The notes: generated from the letters alone by a model not told the origin. A stretch of DNA of 64,000 nt from Verrucomicrobiota bacterium (GCA_022711435.1 JAKLFB010000022.1:33420-97419); one strand, 5' to 3'; counted from the first letter of the stretch, positions 41,159 to 50,451 are shown. Numbers and translations: made by a program.

Positions 41159-43390
41159 ATGAACACCGCAAGAATCGATCTCCTGGCTTTGAGCCTGGCG
41201 TGCCTCGGCCTTCACGCGGCGGATGCTCCGTCTCGAGTGGATGAGCCGGGCGGCCCCAGCGCGCTCGCCGCGCGCGCCTTCGATCCGCCCGCCGCCCACC
41301 CCCAAGCCGCCGCCGCAGACCCGGCTGCGCCCGCGCCCGCCTGGCAAGCCCGGATTCGGGCCTACCTCGAAGGCTTGTCGCGCCCGGACGGAGGCTACGC
41401 CTGGGAAGGGCAATCCCGGTCGCATCTGACCCCTTCGTTCTCGGTTGTTGCCTGCTACCGCGTCCTGAATCAGGCGCCGCCGAAACCGCGCGAGCTGGCC
41501 CAGTTCATCCGCACCCGCCATCCCGCCCGGCTCAAGAAGCTCGAGCAGGAGCATCCGGAGTTCGAGTTCCAGCAGATCCAGGGCCTCCTCTGGCTGGGCG
41601 AGGACGCCGCGGAGCTCCGCGAGCCAATCCGCCTCTGGACCAAGCCCATCCCCTATCTCCGGCAGTATGAGCGCCACGGGCACCCCGTCCTGCGCCACCA
41701 GCTGGCCGCCTTCGCGTGCCGGGCGCTGCTCGGGTTGCCGCTCGAGGATCTCGCGGCGGATTTTGTCCCCTATCTCGAAAGCCGGCGGCGCGCCAACGGC
41801 AGCTTCAACAACACCCCCGTTGCCGATGGCGGGGACGGGCACGTGCTCAACACGCTGTGGGGGCTCGAGGCGATGGATCTGCTGCGCCGGGCCGGAGAGA
41901 GGCGCGCCGAGACGGTTGCCTGGCTTCAGGCCTGCCAGCTGCCCAACGGCGGCTTCACCTGGCAGCCGCAGCCGGAATTCGCCGGCGTCGACAGCGCTGC
42001 CTATACTTGGGCCGCAGTGATGGCGCTGCGCCGGCTCGGCGCGGAGCCGGCCCGCCGCGACGCCTGTCTCGAGCACCTCCAGTCGCTCTGGAATGAGGAC
42101 GGCGGATTTGGCGACAGCCACGGCTGCCCCAGCAATCCGATGGCCACCCGATACGCCCTCGAGGCGCTTCAGGCCCTCGGCGGGCTGGCCTCCCTGAACA
42201 GCCATCCGCCCCGCCCGCGGCCGCCCGTGCCCGCCCTGCCCCCCACCCTCAAGGTCTACACCATCCAGATCGAAGCCCACGGACAGGGCAGCCCCGCCGA
42301 GGCGGTCGACCTGGCCCGCGCCCTCCGGATCCATCTGTGGGGCGCCAAGAACGCCCGGCCCGACTGGCTGGCCCGCGCCCAGTCCATCGCCGATCGGCAG
42401 AATGTCCCCGCTCGGTTCTTCATCGCGAACGAGGAATACGGCGCCTGGATCGACGTTCCCGGCCTCGGCACCTACAGCCACATCAGCGATGTCGTCGCCC
42501 CTCCCGGGGTCGGCTTCGGGCCGTCGCTCGCCGGCCCGGAGGCCATCGCGTGGCCCGAATTCCGCCGCCGCCGGCTCGGCCCTCTCGAGGCGGCTGGCGG
42601 ACGCCTGATCTGGCAGTTCGGGGAGAACGAGGAGCTCGTCCGGCTCTTCCTGGACGACTCGATCGAACACGGCGGCTACGCCGCGATCAGCACCTACCAT
42701 TTCGGGAACCCCGATTTCTGCAACAGCGAGCCGTTTCTCGCGTGCTACCGCGGGCGCATCCCCTTTGTCGCGCTCCAGGACGCCCACGGCGTCGAGCCAT
42801 GGTGGTTTGCCGACATGACGGCCGGGTTTCGCACTCTGTTCCTGGCCGAGGCGCCCACGTGGGAGGGCTGGCTCAATGCGCTCCGTCATCAATGGGTGGC
42901 TGCCGTCCGGCACGACGCCGCCAGCGGTTTCGAGACATGGATCCACTCGAGCTCGAACCCGGTGCGCGAGTTCGTTCTCGAGCGCGAGCCCGCGTGGCGC
43001 TGGTGGGATCATCCCGCAATCCAGCGCCCGATGGTGTCGATCGTGGCCGTCCGCCCGGAGGATCCGTTCGAGGCGGCACGGCCGGAATCGGGCGTGACGA
43101 TCCGAGTCCGCTGCGCGTGGCAAAACACCACGCAAGGCCTGCCGAAGACGCCCATCGCCGAGCTGGTCCGGCTCACGGTCAACGGGGCCGAAGCGGCCCC
43201 AACGATCGTCGCGCCCCGATCCCCGCGAGCCGCTGCCTACACCGACTATTACCATGCTTGCCATCTCGCGGCGCCGGCCCCTGGACCGCACTCGGCCACC
43301 GCCGTGGTCCGCGAGATCCAATCGGGCAGGATCTCGAGCCGGACCATCCAGTTCGAAGGCGCCAGCCCCAACCCTTCAGGAAGACCATGA
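41159..43390 (+). CDS. Exported alpha/alpha-toroid (prenyltransferase-like) fusion protein
   Basis: The 743-residue protein opens with a signal peptide (LLALSLACLGLHAADA, about 7-22). Residues about 55-345 have repeats of the prenyltransferase/squalene-cyclase toroid, such as GLSRPDGGYAWEGQSRSH, QACQLPNGGFTWQPQPEFAGVDS and WNEDGGFGDSHGCPSNPMATRY read in parts. Residues about 365-743 are a separate domain with FGENEELVRLFLDDS, YRGRIPFVALQDAHG and AVRHDAASGFETWIHSSSNPV that I cannot place with certainty; a metallo-hydrolase fold is possible. The canonical terpene cyclase aspartate motif is not evident. Its stop overlaps the start of the GH28 gene, so it heads the operon. Confidence 0.75.
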   Translation: MNTARIDLLALSLACLGLHAADAPSRVDEPGGPSALAARAFDPPAAHPQAAAADPAAPAPAWQARIRAYLEGLSRPDGGYAWEGQSRSHLTPSFSVVACYRVLNQAPPKPRELAQFIRTRHPARLKKLEQEHPEFEFQQIQGLLWLGEDAAELREPIRLWTKPIPYLRQYERHGHPVLRHQLAAFACRALLGLPLEDLAADFVPYLESRRRANGSFNNTPVADGGDGHVLNTLWGLEAMDLLRRAGERRAETVAWLQACQLPNGGFTWQPQPEFAGVDSAAYTWAAVMALRRLGAEPARRDACLEHLQSLWNEDGGFGDSHGCPSNPMATRYALEALQALGGLASLNSHPPRPRPPVPALPPTLKVYTIQIEAHGQGSPAEAVDLARALRIHLWGAKNARPDWLARAQSIADRQNVPARFFIANEEYGAWIDVPGLGTYSHISDVVAPPGVGFGPSLAGPEAIAWPEFRRRRLGPLEAAGGRLIWQFGENEELVRLFLDDSIEHGGYAAISTYHFGNPDFCNSEPFLACYRGRIPFVALQDAHGVEPWWFADMTAGFRTLFLAEAPTWEGWLNALRHQWVAAVRHDAASGFETWIHSSSNPVREFVLEREPAWRWWDHPAIQRPMVSIVAVRPEDPFEAARPESGVTIRVRCAWQNTTQGLPKTPIAELVRLTVNGAEAAPTIVAPRSPRAAAYTDYYHACHLAAPAPGPHSATAVVREIQSGRISSRTIQFEGASPNPSGRP

Positions 43391-44982
43391 ACACCAGCCA
43401 TCGATCCGATTCGCGCGCGCTGACACGCCGCCAGTGGCTCGGGGCGGCCGCCGGGGTCGGCGGCGCAAGCCTGGCATCCGCCGGCGCCGCCAACCCCGAG
43501 CCTGCCCCCGCCAATCCGCCTCTGGACATCACATCCTATGGCGCCGTCGGCGACGGCCGAAGGCTCAACACCCAGGCCATCCAGCTGGCCATCGACGACT
43601 GCGCCGAGGCCGGCGGCGGAGCCGTCCTTTTCCCCGCAGGCGTGTTCCGATCCGGAACCCTGTTTTTGCGAAGCCGGGTCCGGCTGCGCCTCGAGCCGGG
43701 CGCCGTCCTCCAGGGAAGCCCGCGGCTCGAGGATTATCCCACCACCCGGCCCTCGATCCGATCGTATACGGACACCTACACCGAGCGCAGCCTGCTCTAT
43801 GCCGAGGACGCCGACGGATTTGCCATCGAGGGCGCAGGCACGATCGACGGCCAGGGCGGCGGCTTCCAGGGGCCTTACCTGGTCAGGCCCTACCTGCTGC
43901 GCGCGATCCGCTGCCGGGGCGTCCAGGTCCGCGACGTCACCTTTCGCGACTCGCCCATGTGGGTCCAGCATTACCTGGCGTGCGATGACGTCGCCATCCG
44001 CGGCATCCAGGTCGACAGCCGGTGCAACCAGAACAACGATGGCATCGACATCGACGGCTGCCAGCGGGTCACCATCAGCGATTGCCGGATCGATTCGGGC
44101 GACGACGCCATCGTGCTCAAAAGCACCCTCGCCCGCCCGTGCCGCGATGTCGCCATCGCGAACTGCGTTCTGCGCAGCCTCTGCAATGCGCTCAAGCTCG
44201 GCACCGAATCGAATGGCGGGTTCGCAAACATCGCGATCTCCAATTGCGCGATCTACGACACGCGCCTGGCCGGCATCGCCATCGAGATGGTCGACGGGGG
44301 CCTGCTCGAAGGAGTCGCAGCCTCCCACCTGGCCATGCGCAACGTCCGCGTCCCGATTTTCGTCCGGCTGGGAGATCGGGGCCGCCCGTTCGAGGCTGGC
44401 ATGCCCCGCCCCAGCCAGGGCCGCCTCCGCCACGTGTCCATCAGCCATGTCCAGGCCACGGGCGCCGACCGGATCGGATGCTCGATCACCGGCCTGCCCG
44501 GCTGCCTCGCCGAGGACGTCAGCATCGACCATGTCCGCATCGAGTTCGCCGGCGGCGGCGCGCTCGAAGACGCGCGCCAAGCCGTCCCTGAAGCCCCAGA
44601 AAAGTATCCCGAGGCCACCATGTTCGGGCCCTTGCCAGCATTCGGCCTCTACTGCCGCCATGTCCGCGGCCTGCATCTCAGCCAGATCCAGCTGGCCTGC
44701 CTCCAGCCCGATGCCCGGCCCGCGGTGATGGCCGAGGATGTTGCGGATCTCCAAGTCGACGGCATCAAGACCGCCGGCCAAAATGCGCGGGGGCCGCTCC
44801 TCGACTTCCAGGCGGTCCGGTCCGCCTGGGTCAATGGCTGCTGGGCAACGCCGGGCGGCCTGTTGCGGGTCAGCGGCCCCGACAACCGCCAGATCCACCC
44901 CGGCAACAATATCGTCCCGCCCGACGGCAAGGAGCTGATCCTGGCCGACGGCGCCCGCGAGGAGGACCTCGAACAGGAGTGA
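43387..44982 (+). CDS. Tat-exported glycoside hydrolase family 28-like protein
   Basis: The 531-residue protein begins with a twin-arginine type leader (LTRRQWLGAAAGVGGASLASAG, about 12-33). The rest is a pectate-lyase-like right-handed beta helix with ITSYGAVGDGRRLNTQAIQLAID and the GH28 acid motifs NNDGIDIDGC and SGDDAIVLKS. The usual GHG histidine motif is replaced by CNALKLGTES and the RIKT motif is not clear, so the enzyme may act on something other than classic polygalacturonan. The ATG overlaps the preceding stop (ATGA). It is the second gene of the operon. Confidence 0.88.
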   Translation: MNTSHRSDSRALTRRQWLGAAAGVGGASLASAGAANPEPAPANPPLDITSYGAVGDGRRLNTQAIQLAIDDCAEAGGGAVLFPAGVFRSGTLFLRSRVRLRLEPGAVLQGSPRLEDYPTTRPSIRSYTDTYTERSLLYAEDADGFAIEGAGTIDGQGGGFQGPYLVRPYLLRAIRCRGVQVRDVTFRDSPMWVQHYLACDDVAIRGIQVDSRCNQNNDGIDIDGCQRVTISDCRIDSGDDAIVLKSTLARPCRDVAIANCVLRSLCNALKLGTESNGGFANIAISNCAIYDTRLAGIAIEMVDGGLLEGVAASHLAMRNVRVPIFVRLGDRGRPFEAGMPRPSQGRLRHVSISHVQATGADRIGCSITGLPGCLAEDVSIDHVRIEFAGGGALEDARQAVPEAPEKYPEATMFGPLPAFGLYCRHVRGLHLSQIQLACLQPDARPAVMAEDVADLQVDGIKTAGQNARGPLLDFQAVRSAWVNGCWATPGGLLRVSGPDNRQIHPGNNIVPPDGKELILADGAREEDLEQE

Positions 44983-45053
44983 CCCGCCCAGCCGGCGCCG
45001 CCGGCGCCAACTTGATCCTTGGCAGAATCGATCCGTTTGCGCATACATCAATC

Positions 45054-46478
45054 ATGATCATCCGGACCATCGGCTGGTGGGCGTCGGCCGCTGCGCTCGC
45101 CGGGCTGGGATGCCTCAAGGCACCGGCACTGGAACCCCTTCCCGCCATCCGGGTCGATTCCCAGAAACGCGGCTTCGTCACTGCCGAGCGCAAGCCCTTC
45201 GTTCCCTGGGGCGTCAACTATTTCCGCCCGGGCACCGGCTGGGCGCCGCAGCTGTGGAAGAAGTTCGATCCGGACCTTGCCCGTCTTGATTTCGAGCGGA
45301 TGCAAGGCCTGGGGATCAACTGCGTGCGGGTCTTTCTGACCTGGGGCTCTTTTTTCGAGCAGCCGGGCGTTCTCAGCCAGGAAGGGCTGCGGCGGTTCGA
45401 CCAGCTCCTCGACCTGGCCGAATCCCGCGGGATCTACGTCCACCCGACCGGGCCCGACCATTGGGAAGGGACCCCCGCCTGGGCTCGCGGCGACCGGTTC
45501 ACCGACGAGACGCTGCTGCGAGCGCAGGAGGAGTTCTGGCGGCTGCTGGCCGCGCGCTACCGCGGTCGATCGGCTATTTTCGCTTACGATCTGCTCAATG
45601 AACCCGCGATTCCTTGGGAGTCGACGGGCGTGCTGGCCCGCTGGAAAGAATGGCTCCATCGACACTATCAAACTCCCGAGCAGGCCGCGCGCGCCTGGGG
45701 CGTCCCCACCGCATCCATCGACTGGGAAAAACCCGCGGCCCCACCGCCTTCGGGCAAGGGCTCGCGCGCCTGCCTCCTCGATTACCAACGCCTTCGCGAG
45801 TCCGTTGCGGACGCCTGGGTCCGCCGCCAGGCCGAGGCCATCCGGGGCGCCGATCCCGATGCGCTGGTCACCGTGGGCTTGATTCAGTGGTCGGTGCCGG
45901 TCTTGCTGCCCGGACTGCAGCACTACGCCGGATTCCGCCCCGAACGAATCGCGCCGCTGGTCGACTTTCTGGAGATCCACTTCTATCCGCTGGCCGGCGG
46001 GTTCTACGAATACGATTCCGCAGGCGAGGTCCGGAACCTGGCCTATCTCGAGTCGGTGGTTCGCGAGTGCGCTCGATTCGCCAAACCGGTGGTGGTGGCG
46101 GAATTCGGCTGGTACGGCGGCGGCCAACTGACGATCGATCAGGGCCGCCATCGGCCCGCCACCGAGGAAGATCAGGCCCGGTGGTGCCGGCGCGCGGTCG
46201 AGGTCACCGCCGGCCTGGCCTGCGGCTGGCTCAACTGGGGCCTCTACGATCACCCCGAAGCGCGCGATGTCACTCAGCTCACCGGCCTTCTCGATGTCGC
46301 CGGCCAAACCAAGGCCTGGGGACGCGCCTTTCAGGAGCTGGGCACGCGCTGGAATGGCGAGGGCATCCCGCCCCCGCCCGCCCTGAAACGGCCGCCGCCG
46401 GACTGGGACGCGTGGCTCACCAATCCCGAGGCCGCTCGATCATACCGGGACAATTACTTGCGCTCCTTCCACCCGTGA
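45054..46478 (+). CDS. Exported clan GH-A glycoside hydrolase (GH5-like)
   Basis: From the ATG at 45054 the protein is 474 residues with a signal peptide (MIIRTIGWWASAAALAGLG). An upstream ATG at 44979 overlaps the preceding stop but would bury this signal. The mature part is a beta/alpha barrel with GINCVRVFLTWGSFF, the acid/base Glu in FAYDLLNEPAIPW and the nucleophile Glu in PVVVAEFGWYGG, as in GH5-type endo-glycanases and mannanases. It is probably periplasmic or secreted and acts on a beta-linked glycan; the exact linkage is unknown. Its stop overlaps the glpT start. Confidence 0.88.
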   Translation: MIIRTIGWWASAAALAGLGCLKAPALEPLPAIRVDSQKRGFVTAERKPFVPWGVNYFRPGTGWAPQLWKKFDPDLARLDFERMQGLGINCVRVFLTWGSFFEQPGVLSQEGLRRFDQLLDLAESRGIYVHPTGPDHWEGTPAWARGDRFTDETLLRAQEEFWRLLAARYRGRSAIFAYDLLNEPAIPWESTGVLARWKEWLHRHYQTPEQAARAWGVPTASIDWEKPAAPPPSGKGSRACLLDYQRLRESVADAWVRRQAEAIRGADPDALVTVGLIQWSVPVLLPGLQHYAGFRPERIAPLVDFLEIHFYPLAGGFYEYDSAGEVRNLAYLESVVRECARFAKPVVVAEFGWYGGGQLTIDQGRHRPATEEDQARWCRRAVEVTAGLACGWLNWGLYDHPEARDVTQLTGLLDVAGQTKAWGRAFQELGTRWNGEGIPPPPALKRPPPDWDAWLTNPEAARSYRDNYLRSFHP

Positions 46479-47842
46479 TGATTCTCGATCCCATCCTCGC
46501 TCTGTTGCGCCCCGCCCCCGCAGCTAAGCCATTGCCCACCGATCAAATCGATCCCGCGTACCGCAAGCTCCGACGCCAGGTGTTTGCCGGCATTTTTATC
46601 GGGTACGCCGCCTACTATCTCGTGCGCAAAAACCTGGCGCTGGCGATTCCCGATATTCTCGAGGAGCATCCGGAGCATACCAAGGCCATGGTGGGCTCGG
46701 CGTTGACCGGCCTGTCGGTGGCCTATGGTTTCTCGAAGTTTCTGATGGGATCGGTCTCCGACCGAAGCAACGCCCGATATTTTCTCCCCTTGGGCCTCTG
46801 GCTGTCGTGTTTGATCATGGCCATCTGCGGCCTGGTCAAGGAGATCTACGCCTCGCTGTTCGTCCTCTTCATCCTCCAGACGCTCAATGGATGGGCGCAG
46901 GGGATGGGCTGGCCGCCTTGCGGCAAAACGATGGTCCACTGGTTCAGCCTGCGCGAACGCGGGCTCACGGTGTCGGTCTGGAACGTCGCTCACAACGTCG
47001 GGGGCGCGCTGGTGGCCAACCTTGCGTTGCTGGGGGTGACCCTCTTTCACGACTGGGGCGCCAAGTTCTACTTCAACGCGATGATCGCCGCGGGAATGGG
47101 CTTGCTCGCCTGTTACTGGCTGCGCGACACCCCCCAGTCGTGCGGGCTGCCCCCCGTCGAGGAATACAAGAACGATTACCCGCCCGATTACTCGGCCGAT
47201 CGCGAGCGGATCTTGTCGTTCCGCGAGATCTTTTTCGGCTACGTGCTGAACAACCCGTATCTCTGGGCATTGGCGGTCGCCAACGCATTCGTCTATTTTG
47301 TCCGCTATGGTGTCGTGGATTGGATTCCAACCTACCTGCAGACAGCCAAGGGATTTTCCTTCAAGGATTCCAGCCTCGGATGGGCCCTCTACGAATACGC
47401 CGCCATCCCGGGCACCATCGCGTGCGGCTGGATCTCCGACCGCGTATTCCGCGGGCGGCGGGCGCCCGCGACGCTGCTGTTCATGGCGCTGACGCTGGTG
47501 GCCGTCCTGGTCTACTGGCTCAACCAGCGGGGGCCGCTCTGGATCGACTACGCGGCGCTCATCGCGATCGGCTTCCTGATCTACGGCCCGATCATGATCA
47601 TTGGATTGCACGCCCTGGATCTGGCGCCCAAGAAAGCGGCTGGCACCGCCGCCGGCTTCACAGGCCTGTTCGGCTACGTGTTCGGGTCCGCCACCGCCGG
47701 CGCCGGCGTCGGCTGGATCGCCGACCGATGGGATTGGCACGGCGTGTTTCTGACCATGGTCGTCTGTTGTCTGTTGACGATGGTTTTCAGCGCGCTCACT
47801 CTCGGCCATCAAGTTCACAGCCAGGCGAAACCGGAGCACTAA
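46478..47842 (+). CDS. glpT: GlpT-type glycerol-3-phosphate MFS transporter
   Basis: The ATG shares a base with the upstream stop (TGATG). The 454-residue protein has twelve helices of the organophosphate:phosphate antiporter family: YRKLRRQVFAGIFIGYAAYYLVRKNLALAIP, YGFSKFLMGSVSDRSNARYF, a basic residue in helix 1, GWPPCGKTMVHWF and WNVAHNVGGAL, all read in parts. It would import glycerol 3-phosphate in exchange for inorganic phosphate. glpQ follows 6 bases later, making a glycerophosphodiester use pair as in E. coli. Confidence 0.93.
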   Translation: MILDPILALLRPAPAAKPLPTDQIDPAYRKLRRQVFAGIFIGYAAYYLVRKNLALAIPDILEEHPEHTKAMVGSALTGLSVAYGFSKFLMGSVSDRSNARYFLPLGLWLSCLIMAICGLVKEIYASLFVLFILQTLNGWAQGMGWPPCGKTMVHWFSLRERGLTVSVWNVAHNVGGALVANLALLGVTLFHDWGAKFYFNAMIAAGMGLLACYWLRDTPQSCGLPPVEEYKNDYPPDYSADRERILSFREIFFGYVLNNPYLWALAVANAFVYFVRYGVVDWIPTYLQTAKGFSFKDSSLGWALYEYAAIPGTIACGWISDRVFRGRRAPATLLFMALTLVAVLVYWLNQRGPLWIDYAALIAIGFLIYGPIMIIGLHALDLAPKKAAGTAAGFTGLFGYVFGSATAGAGVGWIADRWDWHGVFLTMVVCCLLTMVFSALTLGHQVHSQAKPEH

Positions 47843-47848
47843 GAGTCT

Positions 47849-48883
47849 ATGCATTGCACCTTGAATCCATGGCGGCAGGTCGCGGGCCTGCTCTGCCTCG
47901 GCTTCGTATCTGCCGCCCTCGCCGCCAGGCCGCATCCGCTCGTCATCGCGCATCGCGGCGCCAGCGGTTACCTGCCCGAACATACGCTCCCGGCCAAGGC
48001 CTTGGCCTACGCCCAAGGCGCCGACTTCCTCGAACAGGATGTCGTCCTGAGCCGGGACGGCATCCCGGTCGTTCTCCATGACGTCCAGATCGATACCGTG
48101 ACCGACGTCGCACGCCGCTTCCCCGAGCGCAAGCGGACCGATGGCCGATTCTACGCGATCGATTTCACCGTGGCCGAGCTCCGGCAGCTCGAAGCCACCG
48201 AGCGCTTCGACCCGAAAACCGGCAAGGCCGTGTTCGACCGCCGCTTCCCCCTCGGGCGATCGACGTTCCATCTCCACACCTTCGAGCAAGAGCTGCAGTT
48301 CATCCAGGGCTTGAACCGGAGCACCGGTCGAAACGTCGGCATCTACCCCGAGATCAAGGCGCCTGCGTGGCACCGCCGGGAAGGCAAGGATATCAGCCGG
48401 ATCGTTCTCGATATGCTCTGGCGCTACGGTTACCGGACCAAAACCGATCCGGTCTTTGTCCAGTGCTTCGAGTATTCGGAGGTCCGCCGGCTCCGGCTCG
48501 AGCTCGGCTACCAGGGGCGACTCATTCAGCTCCTGGGCAGCCGGCGCGGGGTCGACGGGACAGACTACGAGTTTCTCCAGACGACTGCCGGCCTCGAGCT
48601 GCTGGCCGGCGTCGCGGACGGCATCGGCCCGGCGCTCTCGCAGGTGGTCCGAGCCAAGGCCGGCGGCGGCCCCCAGGTCACCGACCTGGTCGCGCGCGCC
48701 CACGAACTCAAGCTCCAGGTCCATCCCTACACGCTGCGCATCGATGAATTGCCCGCCTATGCCTCCTCATTCGACCAGCTCCTCAACCTGTTCTTCCGCG
48801 AGGCCGGCGTCGATGGGGCGTTCACGGACCACCCTGATCGCGTGGCCGACTTTCTCGCGAACTTTTCGCCGCCTCGGCCGTGA
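47849..48883 (+). CDS. glpQ: Exported glycerophosphodiester phosphodiesterase GlpQ
   Basis: GlpQ hydrolyses glycerophosphodiesters to glycerol 3-phosphate and an alcohol. The 344-residue protein has a signal peptide (VAGLLCLGFVSAALAA, about 11-26) and the GDPD barrel with IAHRGASGYLPEHTLPA, FLEQDVVLSRDGIPVVLHD and VGIYPEIKAP, which hold the catalytic His pair and metal-binding acids. It works outside the cytoplasm. GlpT, encoded just upstream, can take up the product. The next gene starts inside its stop codon (GTGA). Confidence 0.95.
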   Translation: MHCTLNPWRQVAGLLCLGFVSAALAARPHPLVIAHRGASGYLPEHTLPAKALAYAQGADFLEQDVVLSRDGIPVVLHDVQIDTVTDVARRFPERKRTDGRFYAIDFTVAELRQLEATERFDPKTGKAVFDRRFPLGRSTFHLHTFEQELQFIQGLNRSTGRNVGIYPEIKAPAWHRREGKDISRIVLDMLWRYGYRTKTDPVFVQCFEYSEVRRLRLELGYQGRLIQLLGSRRGVDGTDYEFLQTTAGLELLAGVADGIGPALSQVVRAKAGGGPQVTDLVARAHELKLQVHPYTLRIDELPAYASSFDQLLNLFFREAGVDGAFTDHPDRVADFLANFSPPRP

Positions 48884-49896
48884 ACGACATCCCGCCATTG
48901 CGAATCGGCGTCTTGGGCGCCGCACGGATCACCCCCCGGGCAGTCATCGATCCTGCCCGGCGCAGGCCCGACTTGGTGCGGATCGACGCCATCGCCGCCC
49001 GCGATCCCGAACGCGCCCGCCAGTTTGCCCGCTGCCACGGCATCCCCCGCGTGCTGCCAACCTACGCCGACCTTGTCCAGGATCCGGAGATCGATGCGGT
49101 CTATGTGCCCCTGCCCATCAGCCTGCATGGCGTCTGGACCCAACACGCCTTGGCGGCCGGGAAGCATGTGCTCTGTGAAAAGCCGCTGGCGCTCAACGCT
49201 GGGGAGGCCGTTCAACTGGCGGAAGCCGCTGCGGCATCGGGCCGGGTTCTGATGGAAGCATTCCATTACCGATATCACCCGCTGGCCGATCGGCTCCAGG
49301 CGATCCTCAACCGCGGCGAGATCGGCGCCGTCCGCCATTACGATGTCGCCTTCTGCATCCCTTTGCTCCCGCGCGACGACATCCGATTCCACTACGAGCT
49401 GGGAGGCGGCGCCCTCATGGACGTCGGATGCTACCCGGTGAACCTCGTGCGTTTTCTGGCGGGGATCGAGCCACGGGTCCGATCCGCATCGGCGCGTCTG
49501 GCCGGGCCGCAGGTCGATCGCTACATGCGGGCCGACCTCGAGTTCGCGGATGGCCGGACCGCGCGAATCGTCTGCGCCACCCGGAGCTGGAGGCTGCTTG
49601 ACGCCCGGCTCCGTGTCGACGGAGACACGGGGACCGTACGGGTCTGGAATCCGTTCCAGCCGCACCGGCTCCACCTCATGACCGTGAGGAACGCCGCGGG
49701 TCGACGGATCGAGCGCGTCCAGGGCGACACGACGTTCATGCATCAGTTGATCGCATTCGTCGATGCGGTCCGCGAAGGCAAACCGTTCCCGACCGATGCC
49801 CGCGATGCGATCGCCAACCACAGGCTCATCGACGCCATCTACGAGCGGGCCGGCCTGACCCGCCGCGGCGCGCCCTGTGTCGCGCCCGCGACCTGA
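48880..49896 (+). CDS. Cytoplasmic Gfo/Idh/MocA family oxidoreductase
   Basis: The GTG start overlaps the glpQ stop. The 338-residue protein has no signal peptide, in contrast to the other three members of this family in the window. It shows the Rossmann start LRIGVLGAARITPRAVID, the VLCEKPLALNAGEAVQLAEAA motif with the conserved Lys, and HYELGGGALMDVGCYPVNLVRF. This subgroup includes trans-dihydrodiol-dehydrogenase-like and deoxysugar-modifying enzymes. It probably converts the glycan-derived sugar produced by the operon, but the substrate is unknown. It is the last intact gene before the decayed restriction locus. Confidence 0.9.
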   Translation: MNDIPPLRIGVLGAARITPRAVIDPARRRPDLVRIDAIAARDPERARQFARCHGIPRVLPTYADLVQDPEIDAVYVPLPISLHGVWTQHALAAGKHVLCEKPLALNAGEAVQLAEAAAASGRVLMEAFHYRYHPLADRLQAILNRGEIGAVRHYDVAFCIPLLPRDDIRFHYELGGGALMDVGCYPVNLVRFLAGIEPRVRSASARLAGPQVDRYMRADLEFADGRTARIVCATRSWRLLDARLRVDGDTGTVRVWNPFQPHRLHLMTVRNAAGRRIERVQGDTTFMHQLIAFVDAVREGKPFPTDARDAIANHRLIDAIYERAGLTRRGAPCVAPAT

Positions 49897-49957
49897 TGCT
49901 ATCCAAGCTGGTTTCCGGCGCGTTGGACGTGTCGAAGCTGGACCTCGAAACCGCCCC

Positions 49958-50024
49958 GGAGCGCGGAATTCATTCCGCAGCGCTCCGCGAAAGTCCCAAA
50001 TCAGCGGAATAAATTCCGCGCTCC
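49958..50024 (+). repeat. Inverted pair of 21-bp palindromic units
   Basis: Two 21-bp units with the core GCGGAATTNATTCCGC, each itself nearly palindromic, lie in opposite orientation at 49958-49978 and 50004-50024 with 25 bases between and one mismatch. A third unit is at 51607-51627. The pair sits at the broken 5' edge of the hsdM fragment. A 38-codon frame (49896-50012) reading MLSKLVSGALDVSKLDLE runs into it and resembles the tail of an HsdS specificity subunit, though this is too short to be sure. Confidence 0.75.
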
Positions 50025-50034
50025 ACTGGCCTCC

Positions 50035-50451
50035 GCCGACACCGTGTTGTTCGTGGATGCCCGGCACATCTTCCGCCAGATTGACCCCGCCCACCGCGAG
50101 TTCACGCCGGAACAGGTCGAGTTCTTGGCCAACATCGTGCGGCTTTACCGGGGCCAAGAGCCGGAACTCGTGCGCGGGTCCGAGAAGCTGCTCAAGGAAA
50201 AGTCCCCTAAACTCAGGTACGCCGATGTGGCGGGCCTGTGCAAGGTGGCGACGCGCAAAGAAATCGAGGCGCAGGGCTGGAGCTTGAATCCGGGGCGGTA
50301 CGTGGGCATGGCGGCGGGCGAGGAAGTCAGCGACGCCGACTCCAGGGAGCAGTTCGAGGAATTGACCGAGGAACTGGAGACGCTCAACGCCGAGGCGCGG
50401 GAACTAGAGGCACGGATCGCCAGCAATGCGGCCAAAATTCTGGAAACATGA
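50035..50451 (+). pseudogene. C-terminal fragment of HsdM (type I restriction-modification methylase)
   Basis: About 138 residues, ADTVLFVDARHIFRQIDPAHREFTPEQVEFLANIVRLYRG in parts, then GLCKVATRKEIEAQGWSLNPGRYVGMAAGEE, match the C-terminal end of the N-6 adenine methylase subunit of type I systems. The SAM-binding and NPPF catalytic part, several hundred residues, is gone, and a palindromic repeat pair occupies the edge. It cannot methylate DNA. Its TGA overlaps the ATG of the RhuM-like gene, the normal coupling in such loci. Confidence 0.85.

Noticed and set aside
40526..43321. 931-codon open frame on the minus strand
   Set aside because: It is antisense to the toroid-fusion gene and overlaps the helicase gene; composition is shadow-like and no domain is visible.
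46454..48724. 756-codon frame antisense to glpT-glpQ
   Set aside because: It covers two well-recognised genes on the other strand and has no recognisable domain.
49958..50024. CRISPR-like repeat-spacer pair
   Set aside because: There are only two units, they are inverted rather than direct, and no cas gene is present.
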